A stretch of DNA of 64,000 nucleotides from NCBI RefSeq assembly GCF_002414005.1, contig NZ_DHYG01000043.1, forward strand, positions 1 to 64,000, given 5' to 3'. Of the stretch, positions 32,703-42,700 are shown piece after piece (position 1 is the stretch's first letter; each line of letters begins with the position of its first letter). Source of the DNA: Psychrobacter sp. UBA5136. Its GTDB lineage: Bacteria; Pseudomonadota; Gammaproteobacteria; Pseudomonadales; Moraxellaceae. The notes beneath the pieces were generated by a model. The model searched no databases and had not been told where the DNA came from. It worked only from the letters and a program-made list of their open reading frames with translations. Position numbers and translations under genes: made by a program.

Positions 32703-35096
32703 ATGACAACCAATAACTTCTCTCAAACTGCTGATTTCATTTGGTCAGTCGCTGACCTATTGCGTGGCGATTTTAAACGATCCCAATTCGGGCGCATATT
32801 ATTACCCTTTGCACTGCTGCGCCGTTTAGAGTGCGTATTAAGCGACCATAAAGATGCGGTTGTCGAAAAGTATGCCGCTATCAAAGATCAAAATATGCAG
32901 GAGCAGCAACTAATTCGCGTGAGTAAGCGCGCATTTTATAATACTTCCCCAATGGACCTAAGCAAGCTTGGTCAAAGTGATATCAAGGACAATCTAAACA
33001 CCTATATTCAATCCTTCTCTAAAGACGCACGGGAGATATTTGAGTATTTTAAGTTCGAAGAGTTCGTCGGACAACTAGATGATGCCAACTTGCTGTATCA
33101 AGTAGTACAAAAGTTTCAAAATTTTGACCTCAGTCCTGAAGCAATATCGAATCATGACATGGGCTTAGTGTTTGAAGAGCTCATCCGCAAGTTTGCCGAA
33201 AGCTCCAATGAGACGGCAGGCGAGCATTTTACGCCACGTGATATTGTACGTTTGACGACGTCCTTAGTCTTTATGGAAGATGACGAGGCGCTCACCAAAG
33301 ACGGTATCATCCGTACTATCTACGATCCAACAGCGGGTACAGGTGGCTTCTTATCATCGGGTATGGAATACGTGCTTGAGCTAAACCCAGACGCGGTGAT
33401 GCGCACTTTTGGTCAAGAGCTTAACCCTGAGTCCTATGCTATTTGTAAAGCAGATATGCTTATTAAAGGACAGGATGTCAGCCGTATCAAGCTTGGCAAC
33501 ACCTTATCCAATGATCAGCTAGAGAATGAGCGGTTCGACTATATGCTGTCCAATCCACCGTTTGGGGTCGATTGGAAAAAGATCGCAGGTGACATCAAAG
33601 ATGAGTATGAGCAAAAAGGCTTTGAAGGGCGTTTTGGTGCTGGCTTGCCAAGAGTGTCAGATGGCTCCTTGCTATTTCTTATGCATCTGCTTAGTAAGAT
33701 GCATGACAATCATAACTCTAGCGATAAAAACGCCAATTTTACAGATGCGCAGGGTAGCCGTATCGGTATTATTCTCAATGGCTCACCACTATTCACGGGC
33801 GGCGCGGGTAGTGGTGAGAGCGAGATTCGTCGCTATATTCTTGAAGCGGATCTGCTAGAAGCTATTATTGCCTTGCCAAACGATATGTTCTATAACACAG
33901 GTATTGCTACTTATATCTGGATATTAAGCAATAAGAAAGTCCCTGAGCGTCGTGGTAAGGTGCAATTGATAGACGGTAGCAATCTATACAGTAAGATGCG
34001 TAAGTCGCTGGGATCGAAGCGTAATGAGATGAGCGAGGATGATATCAAGATCATTACTCGCAGCTTCGGTGACTTTGAAGTGGTCAATGCGCGTGTGCTA
34101 AATAAGCTTGATGAAGTCAAGTCCAATCGGGGTCGGCAGTCTACAAGCCCCCAAACCGAGCCTGCCAAAACTTTTGCTAGTAAGATATTTTCCACGCATG
34201 AGTTTGGCTATCGTCGTCTCACTATAGAGCGTCCGCTACGTCTCTCTGCGCAATTATCCGATACCGCTATCGAGAGCCTACGCTACGCGCCCAAACCGTT
34301 TGATATGGTCATGCCAGCGCTGTACGAAAAATTTTTTGAAGAATGGGCTTGGGCTGATGTGAGCTATGATACTAGTCTAGAGACACACTACGGTTATTTT
34401 GGTAAACAAGATTGTGATATACATACCGAAGCACGCGCCATGATTAAGGCCGACTTCTCTGAGTTAAAAGAAAAGCAAATCAAAGACGTACTTGATCCTA
34501 AGCTTTGGCAGGATCAGCTTGAGATTATGTATAAAGCCCAAGCCTTGCAAGCGGCGATCGGTAGCAGTCAGTTCGATGATTATAACGAGTTTGAAAAATT
34601 GTTTAAACAAGCGCTTAAAGACACTGATATGACGCTTGATACCAAAGAGAAAAAGCAGATCATCGATGCTATTACGTGGAAAAACCCTGACGCCGAACCT
34701 GTAATCAAAAAGACGGTCAAAGTCGCTAATCCGCTTTATGGCGCATTTGAATATCGAGTATCAAATAGTTCATCTAGTAAAGCCAAAGTAGTAGAGTTCC
34801 AGCCTGATAGCGACTTACGAGATTATGAAAACGTGCCGCTTAATCCTGATATCACTACTACTGAATTGATTGAGGATTATTTCAAAAGAGAAGTACAGCC
34901 GCATGTGCCTGATGCGTGGATTAATGCTGACAAGACAGATGATATCGATAAAGAAATCGGTGTAGTCGGCTTTGAGATACCGTTTAACCGTCATTTTTAT
35001 GTGTATGAGCCGCCAAGACCGCTGGCTGAGATTGACTCGGACTTAGATAAAGTCAGTCAGGACATTATGCAGTTATTGGGTGAGGTGCATTCGTAA
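32703..35096 (+). CDS. hsdM: Type I restriction-modification methyltransferase HsdM
   Basis: N6-adenine methyltransferase subunit, 797 residues. An HsdM N-terminal helical domain (FIWSVADLLRGDFKRSQFG) is followed by SAM motif I DPTAGTGGF (208-216) and catalytic NPPF (284-287). A long C-terminal region of about 300 residues, beyond the usual 500-residue core, contains charged helices and ends at the hsdS start. It modifies host DNA together with HsdS. Stop and hsdS start overlap (TAATG). hsdR is encoded 4.7 kb downstream, beyond three inserted genes. Confidence 0.93.
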   Translation: MTTNNFSQTADFIWSVADLLRGDFKRSQFGRILLPFALLRRLECVLSDHKDAVVEKYAAIKDQNMQEQQLIRVSKRAFYNTSPMDLSKLGQSDIKDNLNTYIQSFSKDAREIFEYFKFEEFVGQLDDANLLYQVVQKFQNFDLSPEAISNHDMGLVFEELIRKFAESSNETAGEHFTPRDIVRLTTSLVFMEDDEALTKDGIIRTIYDPTAGTGGFLSSGMEYVLELNPDAVMRTFGQELNPESYAICKADMLIKGQDVSRIKLGNTLSNDQLENERFDYMLSNPPFGVDWKKIAGDIKDEYEQKGFEGRFGAGLPRVSDGSLLFLMHLLSKMHDNHNSSDKNANFTDAQGSRIGIILNGSPLFTGGAGSGESEIRRYILEADLLEAIIALPNDMFYNTGIATYIWILSNKKVPERRGKVQLIDGSNLYSKMRKSLGSKRNEMSEDDIKIITRSFGDFEVVNARVLNKLDEVKSNRGRQSTSPQTEPAKTFASKIFSTHEFGYRRLTIERPLRLSAQLSDTAIESLRYAPKPFDMVMPALYEKFFEEWAWADVSYDTSLETHYGYFGKQDCDIHTEARAMIKADFSELKEKQIKDVLDPKLWQDQLEIMYKAQALQAAIGSSQFDDYNEFEKLFKQALKDTDMTLDTKEKKQIIDAITWKNPDAEPVIKKTVKVANPLYGAFEYRVSNSSSSKAKVVEFQPDSDLRDYENVPLNPDITTTELIEDYFKREVQPHVPDAWINADKTDDIDKEIGVVGFEIPFNRHFYVYEPPRPLAEIDSDLDKVSQDIMQLLGEVHS

Positions 35097-36382
35097 TGGC
35101 TCAAAAATATGTCGCCTATCCTGAGTATAAAGAGTCGGGGGTTGAAAGATTAGGTCAGATACCAATTGACTGGAAAATTTTTAGATTGAAAAACGTTTTA
35201 AAAATTCGTAACGGTCGTGACTATAAAGAAGTGGAAGTAGAAAGTGGGGGCTATCCTGTCTATGGTTCTGGTGGGGTATTCAGGCGTAGTTCTAGCTATT
35301 TATATGATGGCAAGTCTATTTTATTCGGTAGAAAAGGTACTATCGATAAACCGTTATTAGTTTCAGGAAGGTTTTGGACGGTTGACACAATGTTTTATAG
35401 TGAAATTTATGATAATGCAATACCAGAGTATATCTATTATCAATCTCTCTCTTTCCCTTTTAGTCTACTTACGACAAACACAGCCTTGCCGAGCATGACT
35501 CAAGAAGATTTGCTTGAGCTGGACTTTGTTTTACCGACATTGAGTGAGCAGATTCAAATTATTGATTTCCTTAACTTTGAGACGGCCCGAATTGACACTC
35601 TAATTGATAAACAGCAAACGCTTATTCAACTGTTAAAAGAAAAGCGCCAAGCCGTCATCAGTCATGCGGTGACAAAAGGCTTAAATCCTGATGCGCCGAT
35701 GAAAGATTCTGGCGTTGAGTGGTTAGGGGAGGTGCCTGAGCATTGGGGGGTCAAAAAAAACAAGCATTTGCTTGAATTCGTTACCAGTGGCTCTAGAGGT
35801 TGGGCTGGTTATTATGCAGATGAAGGTAACTTGTTTTTTAGGATTACTAATTTAACTAGAGACACTATTGAGCCTAAATTAGAGTCAATCCAAAACGTTA
35901 AGCCTCCACTTGGTGCCGAAGGTGAACGTTCTAAAATTCAACTAGATGACTTACTCATTTCGATTACTGCTGATCTAGGTTCTGTTTGCGTAGCTGATAA
36001 TTCAATATCTGGCGGTTTTGTAAGTCAGCATGTCTCACTATGCAGACCTAATTCATCTGTTAAATCTGCACGATGGCTTGCTTACTTTATCCTTTCTGAT
36101 TCAGCCAAAGAACAGTTTGTTGGGTCTGGTTACGGTGGGACAAAAATACAGCTTAGCCTAGAGGATATTCGAGAGTTAAATATTGCTTACCCACCTAAAA
36201 GAGAACAAGAAGATATTGCGTCATATATTGATTTAAAGCTCAAAAAATTTGAATTGCTAATGAATCAAGCAGAGCAAGCAATCCAACTTATGCAAGAACG
36301 CCGCACCGCTTTAATATCGGCTGCGGTTACGGGTGAGATTGATGTTCGCAGCTGGCAAGTACCTAATGTAGGAGTCTTATAG
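35096..36382 (+). CDS. hsdS: Type I restriction-modification specificity subunit HsdS
   Basis: 428 residues with two target-recognition domains, each opening with a VERLGQIPIDWK- or VEWLGEVPEHWG-type motif, and two conserved helical spacers (EQIQIIDFLNFETARIDTLI and EQEDIASYIDLKLKKFELLM). The final helix reads LMQERRTALISAAVTGEIDVR. The two half-sites define the recognised DNA sequence. A decayed copy of its 3' end lies 2.1 kb downstream at 38440-38594, which shows past recombination at this gene. Confidence 0.93.
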   Translation: MAQKYVAYPEYKESGVERLGQIPIDWKIFRLKNVLKIRNGRDYKEVEVESGGYPVYGSGGVFRRSSSYLYDGKSILFGRKGTIDKPLLVSGRFWTVDTMFYSEIYDNAIPEYIYYQSLSFPFSLLTTNTALPSMTQEDLLELDFVLPTLSEQIQIIDFLNFETARIDTLIDKQQTLIQLLKEKRQAVISHAVTKGLNPDAPMKDSGVEWLGEVPEHWGVKKNKHLLEFVTSGSRGWAGYYADEGNLFFRITNLTRDTIEPKLESIQNVKPPLGAEGERSKIQLDDLLISITADLGSVCVADNSISGGFVSQHVSLCRPNSSVKSARWLAYFILSDSAKEQFVGSGYGGTKIQLSLEDIRELNIAYPPKREQEDIASYIDLKLKKFELLMNQAEQAIQLMQERRTALISAAVTGEIDVRSWQVPNVGVL

Positions 36383-36434
36383 AGTAAGTTCTATAAAATT
36401 CTTAAATTGAAAGAAGATAGGAATAATAAATAAT

Positions 36435-37193
36435 ATGAGTAATATCTTACGTGACTTACCAACGCTCTATGACAAAGCTCAAGGACTTCAAAATATCCTA
36501 ACTTCTAGGGCTACTGGTGGCAATTGTAGTGATAGCGACTACATTCTATTGAGAAAAATAATTTTAGAGTCACAATTTAATACTTTAGTACCTGATTTTG
36601 TCAGACATGCAAGAGACTTAAATCAGTTTTGGCAGATGATTAAGCATAGGTATGATTCGTATGCGGAACGTAGAGATTTTATTTATAGTGAATTTCATAG
36701 TTTGATGGAAGCAGTAGAGTTTGATAAATCGGGAATGAGTCCTGCTTTTGATAAGTCTATTGAAATTATTAATTCTGGGTATATCGACAATATGTGGAAG
36801 AAAGCTATTGAACGTAAAGTTAATGATCCAGAGGGAGCAATTACCTTATCGAGAAGTCTTATTGAGTCTGTTTGTAAACATATTTTAGATCTTGAACGTA
36901 TTTCTTATGATAAAAATGCAGATTTATCAGAGCTATATAAAAGAACCTCTGAGTTGCTTAAGATGTCTGCTAGTCAATATGAGACAAACCTAATTTTTAA
37001 ACAGATTCTAGGTGGCTGTTCAGGCATTGTTAACGGTTTGGGTCAATTGCGTAATAATGTCGGTGATGCTCACGGACAAGGGGTTATTAATATTAAACCA
37101 AAACCGAGACATGCTGAACTGGCAGTCAATTTAGCAGGTTCAATGTCACATTTTTTGTTGTCTAGCTATAACGAGAGTTTTAAAAACAGATAG
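36435..37193 (+). CDS. Abi_C-domain abortive infection protein (HEPN-like)
   Basis: 252 residues. The C-terminal half matches the Abi_C pattern: DPEGAITLSRSLIESVCKHIL (about 131-151), a middle helix, then GLGQLRNNVGDAHG. The last contains R206-x6-H213, which fits the Rx4-6H motif of HEPN ribonucleases. The N-terminal half is helical and unrecognised. It lies 52 bases after hsdS, in AT-richer sequence than the hsd genes, so it looks like inserted cargo. Likely a phage-triggered growth-arrest effector; activity is inferred. Confidence 0.8.
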   Translation: MSNILRDLPTLYDKAQGLQNILTSRATGGNCSDSDYILLRKIILESQFNTLVPDFVRHARDLNQFWQMIKHRYDSYAERRDFIYSEFHSLMEAVEFDKSGMSPAFDKSIEIINSGYIDNMWKKAIERKVNDPEGAITLSRSLIESVCKHILDLERISYDKNADLSELYKRTSELLKMSASQYETNLIFKQILGGCSGIVNGLGQLRNNVGDAHGQGVINIKPKPRHAELAVNLAGSMSHFLLSSYNESFKNR

Positions 37194-37374
37194 CTGGATC
37201 TCAATAGTTAAAATATACCTTATTCAAAATCATGATGAATGAGCAAGGGATATCAAATGTCTTGCAACACTTATAATAAAGTCTTTCAAGCTCAAGTTGT
37301 CAATTTGAGGCTGACACACGGTTGACAGCTATAACAGATTAATTTGACAAAACTTACCTGATGGAATGAATAAT

Positions 37375-38310
37375 ATGGTCAACAAAAGGCCCATAAAAGA
37401 ATGGACAAGCTTTAACCAACAGTTGGAGCTGCTAAAAGAGCGCGGGCTGATTGTTGAAAATGAACAAAAAGCCTTGGGCTATTTAAAAACTATTGGCTAT
37501 TATCGTTTGAGTGGTTACTTATATTCTTTTAGGCAATTCGACTCTCGTAATCCTAAATATAAGCTGGATAGCTTTTTAGAAGGAAGTCGATTTGATGATG
37601 TGAAAGAGTTATATATGTTCGATAAAAAACTTAGGCAAATGGCTTTGGATGCTTTAGAAAGAATTGAAGTGGCTTTACGGGTAAATATTAGTTATTCCCT
37701 AGGCCGATACGGTCCTACAGCTTATTTGGATAGTCAATACTTCGATGAAGGATTCAATCATAAAAACTGGCTTATTCGACATGATAATGCAATAGATAAT
37801 GAAGCGAAAAAACAGAATACTTTTGTGAGTCACCACAGACGACACTATTCTGCATTGCCAATTTGGGTAAGTTGCGAAACATGGGATTTTGGCACCATGT
37901 CATTCTTATTTAAAGGTATGAGGGAGAGTGACAAAGATAAAATTGCTAAAATTTATCATCTTCAAAGTGGCAGTCATTTACAATCACACCTGCATGCCTT
38001 TAACTTTATTCGTAATGTATCAGCGCACCATAGCCGACTATGGAATAAAGCTATAATTTTCCAAGGAAGCTTAAAAGGCCTAAACGATAAACAATGGCAG
38101 GTGTTATCAGCTAAAAAAGTATTTGTTTATTTTTGCTTGATGAAGAGAATGCTAGATGTGATTTGCCCTAACTCTACATGGGGCAAACGCTTTTTAGCAC
38201 TTTTAGATGAGTTTCCGCAAGTGAAGAATGATGCCATTTGTTTAGAGCAAATGGGTGTCAAGGTGAATCCTGAGTCATGGCAACTATGGCAAACACATCA
38301 AACAAAATAG
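37375..38310 (+). CDS. Abi_2-family (AbiF/AbiD-like) HEPN toxin
   Basis: 311 residues of the Abi_2 family. Conserved blocks are YLKTIGYYRLSGYLY, KELYMFDKKLRQMALDALERIEVALR and FIRNVSAHHSRLWNK, the last holding the HEPN RNase motif R213-x4-H218. I chose ATG 37375 because GGA lies nine bases upstream; ATG 37366 is in frame. AbiF proteins are known as toxins held in check by a conserved small RNA encoded beside them, and a matching RNA gene is found on the other strand just after the stop (38317-38376). Cas13 is thought to descend from this family. Confidence 0.87.
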   Translation: MVNKRPIKEWTSFNQQLELLKERGLIVENEQKALGYLKTIGYYRLSGYLYSFRQFDSRNPKYKLDSFLEGSRFDDVKELYMFDKKLRQMALDALERIEVALRVNISYSLGRYGPTAYLDSQYFDEGFNHKNWLIRHDNAIDNEAKKQNTFVSHHRRHYSALPIWVSCETWDFGTMSFLFKGMRESDKDKIAKIYHLQSGSHLQSHLHAFNFIRNVSAHHSRLWNKAIIFQGSLKGLNDKQWQVLSAKKVFVYFCLMKRMLDVICPNSTWGKRFLALLDEFPQVKNDAICLEQMGVKVNPESWQLWQTHQTK

Positions 38311-38316
38311 ACAGAC

Positions 38317-38376
38317 AAAAAAAGCCCCTAGTCTTATGATCCAATCACATGGATTGGTAAAACTAGGGGAGTTGTT
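38317..38376 (-). ncRNA. Candidate structured small RNA (AbiF-type RNA antitoxin)
   Basis: A minus-strand transcript of about 60 nt is predicted from a perfect promoter at 38384-38412 to a U7 tract at 38323-38317. It folds as an outer 8-bp stem (CCCCTAGT / ACTAGGGG), an asymmetric internal loop (4 and 8 nt) and an inner 6-bp stem (CCAATC / GATTGG) with a 5-nt loop. The U tract exists only on the minus strand, so this is not simply the terminator of the toxin gene. It runs tail to tail with the AbiF-like gene, ending six bases from its stop. Confidence 0.72.
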
Positions 38377-38383
38377 GCGTGCA

Positions 38384-38412
38384 ATTATACAGAGATAATG
38401 TAGGTCTGTCAA
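38384..38412 (-). promoter_or_regulatory. Perfect sigma-70 promoter of the small RNA
   Basis: TTGACA (38412-38407), 17-bp spacer, TATAAT (38389-38384) on the minus strand: exact consensus in both hexamers and spacing. Transcription should start near 38376-38378. No minus-strand reading frame follows, so a strong constitutive RNA is the likely product. Confidence 0.82.
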
Positions 38413-38439
38413 TTATATGAATAATGTTTTAGGGTAGAT

Positions 38440-38594
38440 TAGATTTAGAGTTGATGAAAGATTGCAGAGCTATCAAACTCATGTAAGAACGTTGAATCGC
38501 TTTAATCTTTGCTGCGGTTACGGGTAAGAATGATGTTTGGGGTTGGGTTGAGCCTTATGTTGATACAGCTAAGGAATGTTCTAAGCATATTTAA
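38440..38594 (+). pseudogene. Decayed hsdS 3'-end fragment
   Basis: The sequence aligns with the hsdS end at about 36250-36355. ATCGCTTTAATC-TTTGCTGCGG and GTTACGGGTAAGAATGATGTT parallel CCGCTTTAATATCGGCTGCGG and GTTACGGGTGAGATTGATGTT. In the aligned frame it reads ER-stop-IALIFAAVTGKNDVWGW and runs on to a stop at 38594, with at least two earlier stops. It is a relic of a second hsdS or of recombination at hsdS, lying on the far side of the inserted abortive-infection genes. Confidence 0.8.
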
Positions 38595-38689
38595 AACATA
38601 AACAATCTATGTAAGTATTACAGTTTGTTACATATGAATAAGACATTTGAATTACATAAATATTTTTAGTTAATATTAAAGTGGAAGCT

Positions 38690-39685
38690 ATGATAATTAA
38701 ACGTGAAGAGTCTATAAAATCCATCACTGAAATGTTGACAAGGTTCGTTATTGACTTGTCGTTATTAAACGGAGCAGGTCTTTATGACATTAATACTACT
38801 TCTGAACATTTCTTTATTAAAATACTGGATATAACCTACAATTTATCCTTGAAAAATCTAAATATAGAAAAATCAAATTTTCCAGCTATAGATCTAGGGG
38901 ATTTTAATAAAAAGGTGTGCTTTCAAATTACGTCGGAAACCAGTACCGATAAATTAAAAACAACAATATTAAAATTTAGAAAATACCAATTGAATAATGA
39001 TTATGATCACTTAATATTCCTTATCATCTCACATACCAAGATTGGTAAACCGTCTGATAAAGACATTAAAATAGAGGTGAAAAATTTTAAGGCATTAGCA
39101 AAAGATATTAGTAATCTTACTGATGATGAAAAGATCTATGAAATTGAAAGTTATCTTAAAAGAAATGTCAGGTATTCGAATATAACTGAAAATTACAGCA
39201 TTCTCCCAGAAAGAAAAGAAACCGTAGCAACTGATATTGATGTTACAAATTTGATTAAAGATATTGATTTAGGAAGAGATAACCAGTTTAAGCCTTATTT
39301 AATATACGATTTAGGTAATATTTCACTTTTACTTAACAAGCTTACTTATAACCAAAGAGAAGTTTTGTTTTACATTATTGCAAATGGTGGTTTTTCTAAC
39401 GAGAATAAGTTCGAAGATAAAAACTCTATCATTATATACTGGGAAGAGCTTAGACAAGCTATACCAGGTGTTTATGAAATCACCCAAGTACTAAGCAGCA
39501 AAAATTTACTGCATATTAATTATGATTATATACCTTACGGCTCATGTAATTCTGTAATTGTCGTTGAGCCATACTTCCACGGCAAGCTGGATTTAAACAT
39601 TTTTGCTATGTTAAAAGACACTTTTGGTTCTGACGAGTCAAAGCTTCGTGATATTTTGATAAATTGTAATTTTTCGAACTTGTAG
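38690..39685 (+). CDS. SMEK-domain protein, unknown function
   Basis: 331 residues. The N-terminal 150 match the SMEK pattern: an early helix, then NTTSEHFFIKILDITYNLSLKNLN and AIDLGDFNKKVCFQITSE, with a Lys-rich strand-helix tail. The DLGD...QIT core recalls restriction-endonuclease-like folds. The C-terminal part is unrecognised. Start is uncertain: ATG 38690 is listed, GTG 38681 is possible. The gene is strongly AT-rich and sits between the hsdS relic and hsdR, so a defence role is likely but unproven. Confidence 0.7.
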   Translation: MIIKREESIKSITEMLTRFVIDLSLLNGAGLYDINTTSEHFFIKILDITYNLSLKNLNIEKSNFPAIDLGDFNKKVCFQITSETSTDKLKTTILKFRKYQLNNDYDHLIFLIISHTKIGKPSDKDIKIEVKNFKALAKDISNLTDDEKIYEIESYLKRNVRYSNITENYSILPERKETVATDIDVTNLIKDIDLGRDNQFKPYLIYDLGNISLLLNKLTYNQREVLFYIIANGGFSNENKFEDKNSIIIYWEELRQAIPGVYEITQVLSSKNLLHINYDYIPYGSCNSVIVVEPYFHGKLDLNIFAMLKDTFGSDESKLRDILINCNFSNL

Positions 39686-39772
39686 TCATATGATATGTGT
39701 ACATTGACGATTAACAAACGATACTTTAAATAGCTAAGATTGTAATTTGAATATTTTGATAAGAGTTATATC

Positions 39773-42700
39773 ATGACCCAAACCAACACTGCTACTAATG
39801 CGCATAACATCACTTACGAATCTGTCTTTCAAGCAGATATAATTAGTCAAATGCAGGCGCAGGGTTGGAAGCTTGGTCGCTCAGCTCATTATCAACGTGA
39901 GACCGCGCTGTATGAGCAAGACGCGCTCGACTTCGTCCGTAGTACCCAGCCTGAGCAGTGGGATAAATTTTGTAAGGTTTATCCTATCAATAGTGAACGT
40001 CATTTCATTAGCGCCTTAGTCAAGCAGCTGGGTAAAGCTGATGTCAATGCTACCGATGGCGCTTCGCGTACTTATGGCACCTTAGGCGTCTTGCGTCATG
40101 GGCTGAAGATTCGTAATGCTCGCTTTAGCCTTTGCCAGTTCAAGCCTGATCACAATCTTAATCCAGATATTACGGCACGCTACAAGCGTAACATCTGCCG
40201 TCTGGTACCCGAGCTGGTTTATAGTCCACATATCAAAGTTGATGCTGATGCCAATAGCGACTCGCCAGACCTAAAAACAGACCCCAAAGTTGCCAAACGC
40301 AATCGCATCGATATGGTGCTCTTTATTAACGGTTTACCCGTAGTGACCATGGAGCTCAAGTCCGAGTTTAAGCAATCCGTAGATAGCGCCATTAGTCAGT
40401 ATAAACGTACCCGCCTGCCAAAAGACACTGACACGGGCAAGCCTGAGCCGCTACTTAGCTTTAAGCGTGGGGCTTTAGTACACTTTGCCGTTAGCCAATA
40501 TGAAGTCTATATGACCACACGGCTGGCAGGCGAGAATAGCTATTTCTTACCGTTTAATAAAGGCACTAGTGAGGGCGGCGCTGGTAATGATGTGCCAGAC
40601 GATAGCAGTCGTTATGCCACCGACTACCTATGGAATGAGGTGCTGACCCCTGAGCACTTATTAGCTATTCTGGGTCGCTTCGTGCATTTGCAAATTGAAA
40701 CAGTAGAGGACTGGGAAGGGCGTAAGTCCAAAAAAGAAACGCTCATATTTCCGCGTTATCATCAGTGGGAAGTCGTCACAAAATTAGTCAATGCGGCTAT
40801 CAATGAAGGGGCAGGGCAAAGCTCTGAGCAACGCTACCTTATTCAGCATAGTGCAGGCTCTGGTAAGTCCAACTCTATCGCTTGGACCGCCCATCAGCTC
40901 TCAACCCTGCATAATAGTGATGGCGCAAAGCACTTTCATTCGGTCATCGTTATCACCGATCGTACAGTGCTCGATGACCAGCTACAAGATACTATCTATC
41001 AGTTTGAACATGCCGATGGTGTAGTCGGTCGAATCAATAATAAAGAGGGCGACGGCTCCAAGTCAGAAAAGCTAGCGGCAGCACTAGAGAACTCGCAGCC
41101 GATCATAATTGTCACCATTCAGACCTTTCCCTACGTATTAAGAGCAATTGAGAACTCAGCCGTACTAAAAGAGCGGCGCTACGCTATTATCGCTGATGAA
41201 GCCCATTCCTCGCAGACAGGTGCTACTGCGCGTAAGCTCAAAGAAGTGTTGGCCTCTGGTACAGTGAATGAAAGTGCTACTATTAGCTCGGATGGCGTTA
41301 TTGCAGATAATATTGAAATTCATGACCAGCCTTTATCGAGCGAAGATATGCTCGATAGTGTCATCGCTGCCCGTCGTAGTAGCCCTAATCTGAGCTATTA
41401 CGCGTTTACCGCTACCCCAAAACCTAAGACTATAGAGCTGTTTGGGCGTCTGCCTAATCCTGAGCTGCCGCCATCTAAGCAAAATATTCCAGAGTCCTAT
41501 CATGTCTACTCGATGCGTCAAGCGATAGAAGAAGGCTTTATCTTAGACGTATTGAAGAACTACACCAATTATAAAGTGGTCTATCAGTTGACCCAAAAGC
41601 TTGCCGCTGAAGACAAAGAAGTTGATACTCGCCGCGCGACTATTAAGCTTAATAACTGGGTACGCTTGCATGATCATAACATCGCGCAAAAGGTCAAAGT
41701 CATCATTGAGCATTTTAATGAAAACATCAAAGGATTGCTCGGCGGGCAGGCCAAAGCGATGGTGGTGACCGGCTCGCGTAAAGAGGCAGTACGCTACAAG
41801 CTCGCCTTTGATCGTTATATCAGTGAGCAAGGCTATCAGCGTATCAATGCCATGGTAGCCTTTTCAGGTGAAGTGAGCTTTCATGCTAATGATCCCGATA
41901 GCAGTGCTTTGCTTGAGCAAAAATTTACCGAGCAGACTATGAACCCCAATCTAAAAGGTCGAGACATGCGCAAAGCCTTTGATAGCGATGACTATCAAGT
42001 GATGCTAGTGGCTAACAAATTTCAGACAGGATTTGATCAGCCCAAACTTTGCGCTATGTATGTCGACAAAAAGTTAGGCGGCGTAGACTGCGTACAGACG
42101 CTCTCACGTTTAAACCGTACCTATGCGGGCAAGTCGGAGAGTGGTACCTTTGTGCTCGACTTCTTTAATGATCCAGAAGATATATTAGAGGCATTTCAGC
42201 CGTATTATAAAAATGCCACACTAGATGAAGTATCCGATCCTGATACTGTTTTCGAGCTATATGACAAGCTAGTAGCCAGCAAAATATTTCATTGGGCTGA
42301 GGTTGAGCAGTTGGTCATTGCCTTTTATGCTTCGAGTAAGTCTAACGCGGCTATTAGCAATATTTGCAAGCCTGCCGTTGAGCGTTGGCAAAAGCGCTAT
42401 CAAGAAGCCCGCACGCAAGCCGCGCAAGCTAAGATACTGCTTGATCGTAGCAAGGCTACAGCAGATGCTGTGCTAATTGCCAATGCCGAAACCGATTATA
42501 AAGGCTATAAGACAGAGCAAGACGCGCTTGAGATCTTTAAAAAGGATCTGGCTACTTTTACCCGTCAGTACGAATTTATGTCGCAGATTGTCGATTATGA
42601 TAATAAGGATCTGGAGAAGCTAAGTCTCTATGCTCGCCATCTGCAACCTATGCTACGTGAGAGACTCGATGACGATGAAGAGGTGGATCTTAGTAATATC

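Noticed and set aside
37194..37374. Several TTGACA- and TATAAT-like strings and small hairpins upstream of the AbiF-like gene, as a possible second RNA gene.
   Set aside because: No -35/-10 pair has correct spacing and no U-tract terminator follows. Probably just the gene promoter region.
38317..38376. The hairpin has CCCC/GGGG arms and ACTA-like ends reminiscent of some Cas13 crRNA repeats.
   Set aside because: There is a single copy, no spacer array and the layout of arms differs. The likeness is short and could be chance; the AbiF-ncRNA reading needs no such link.
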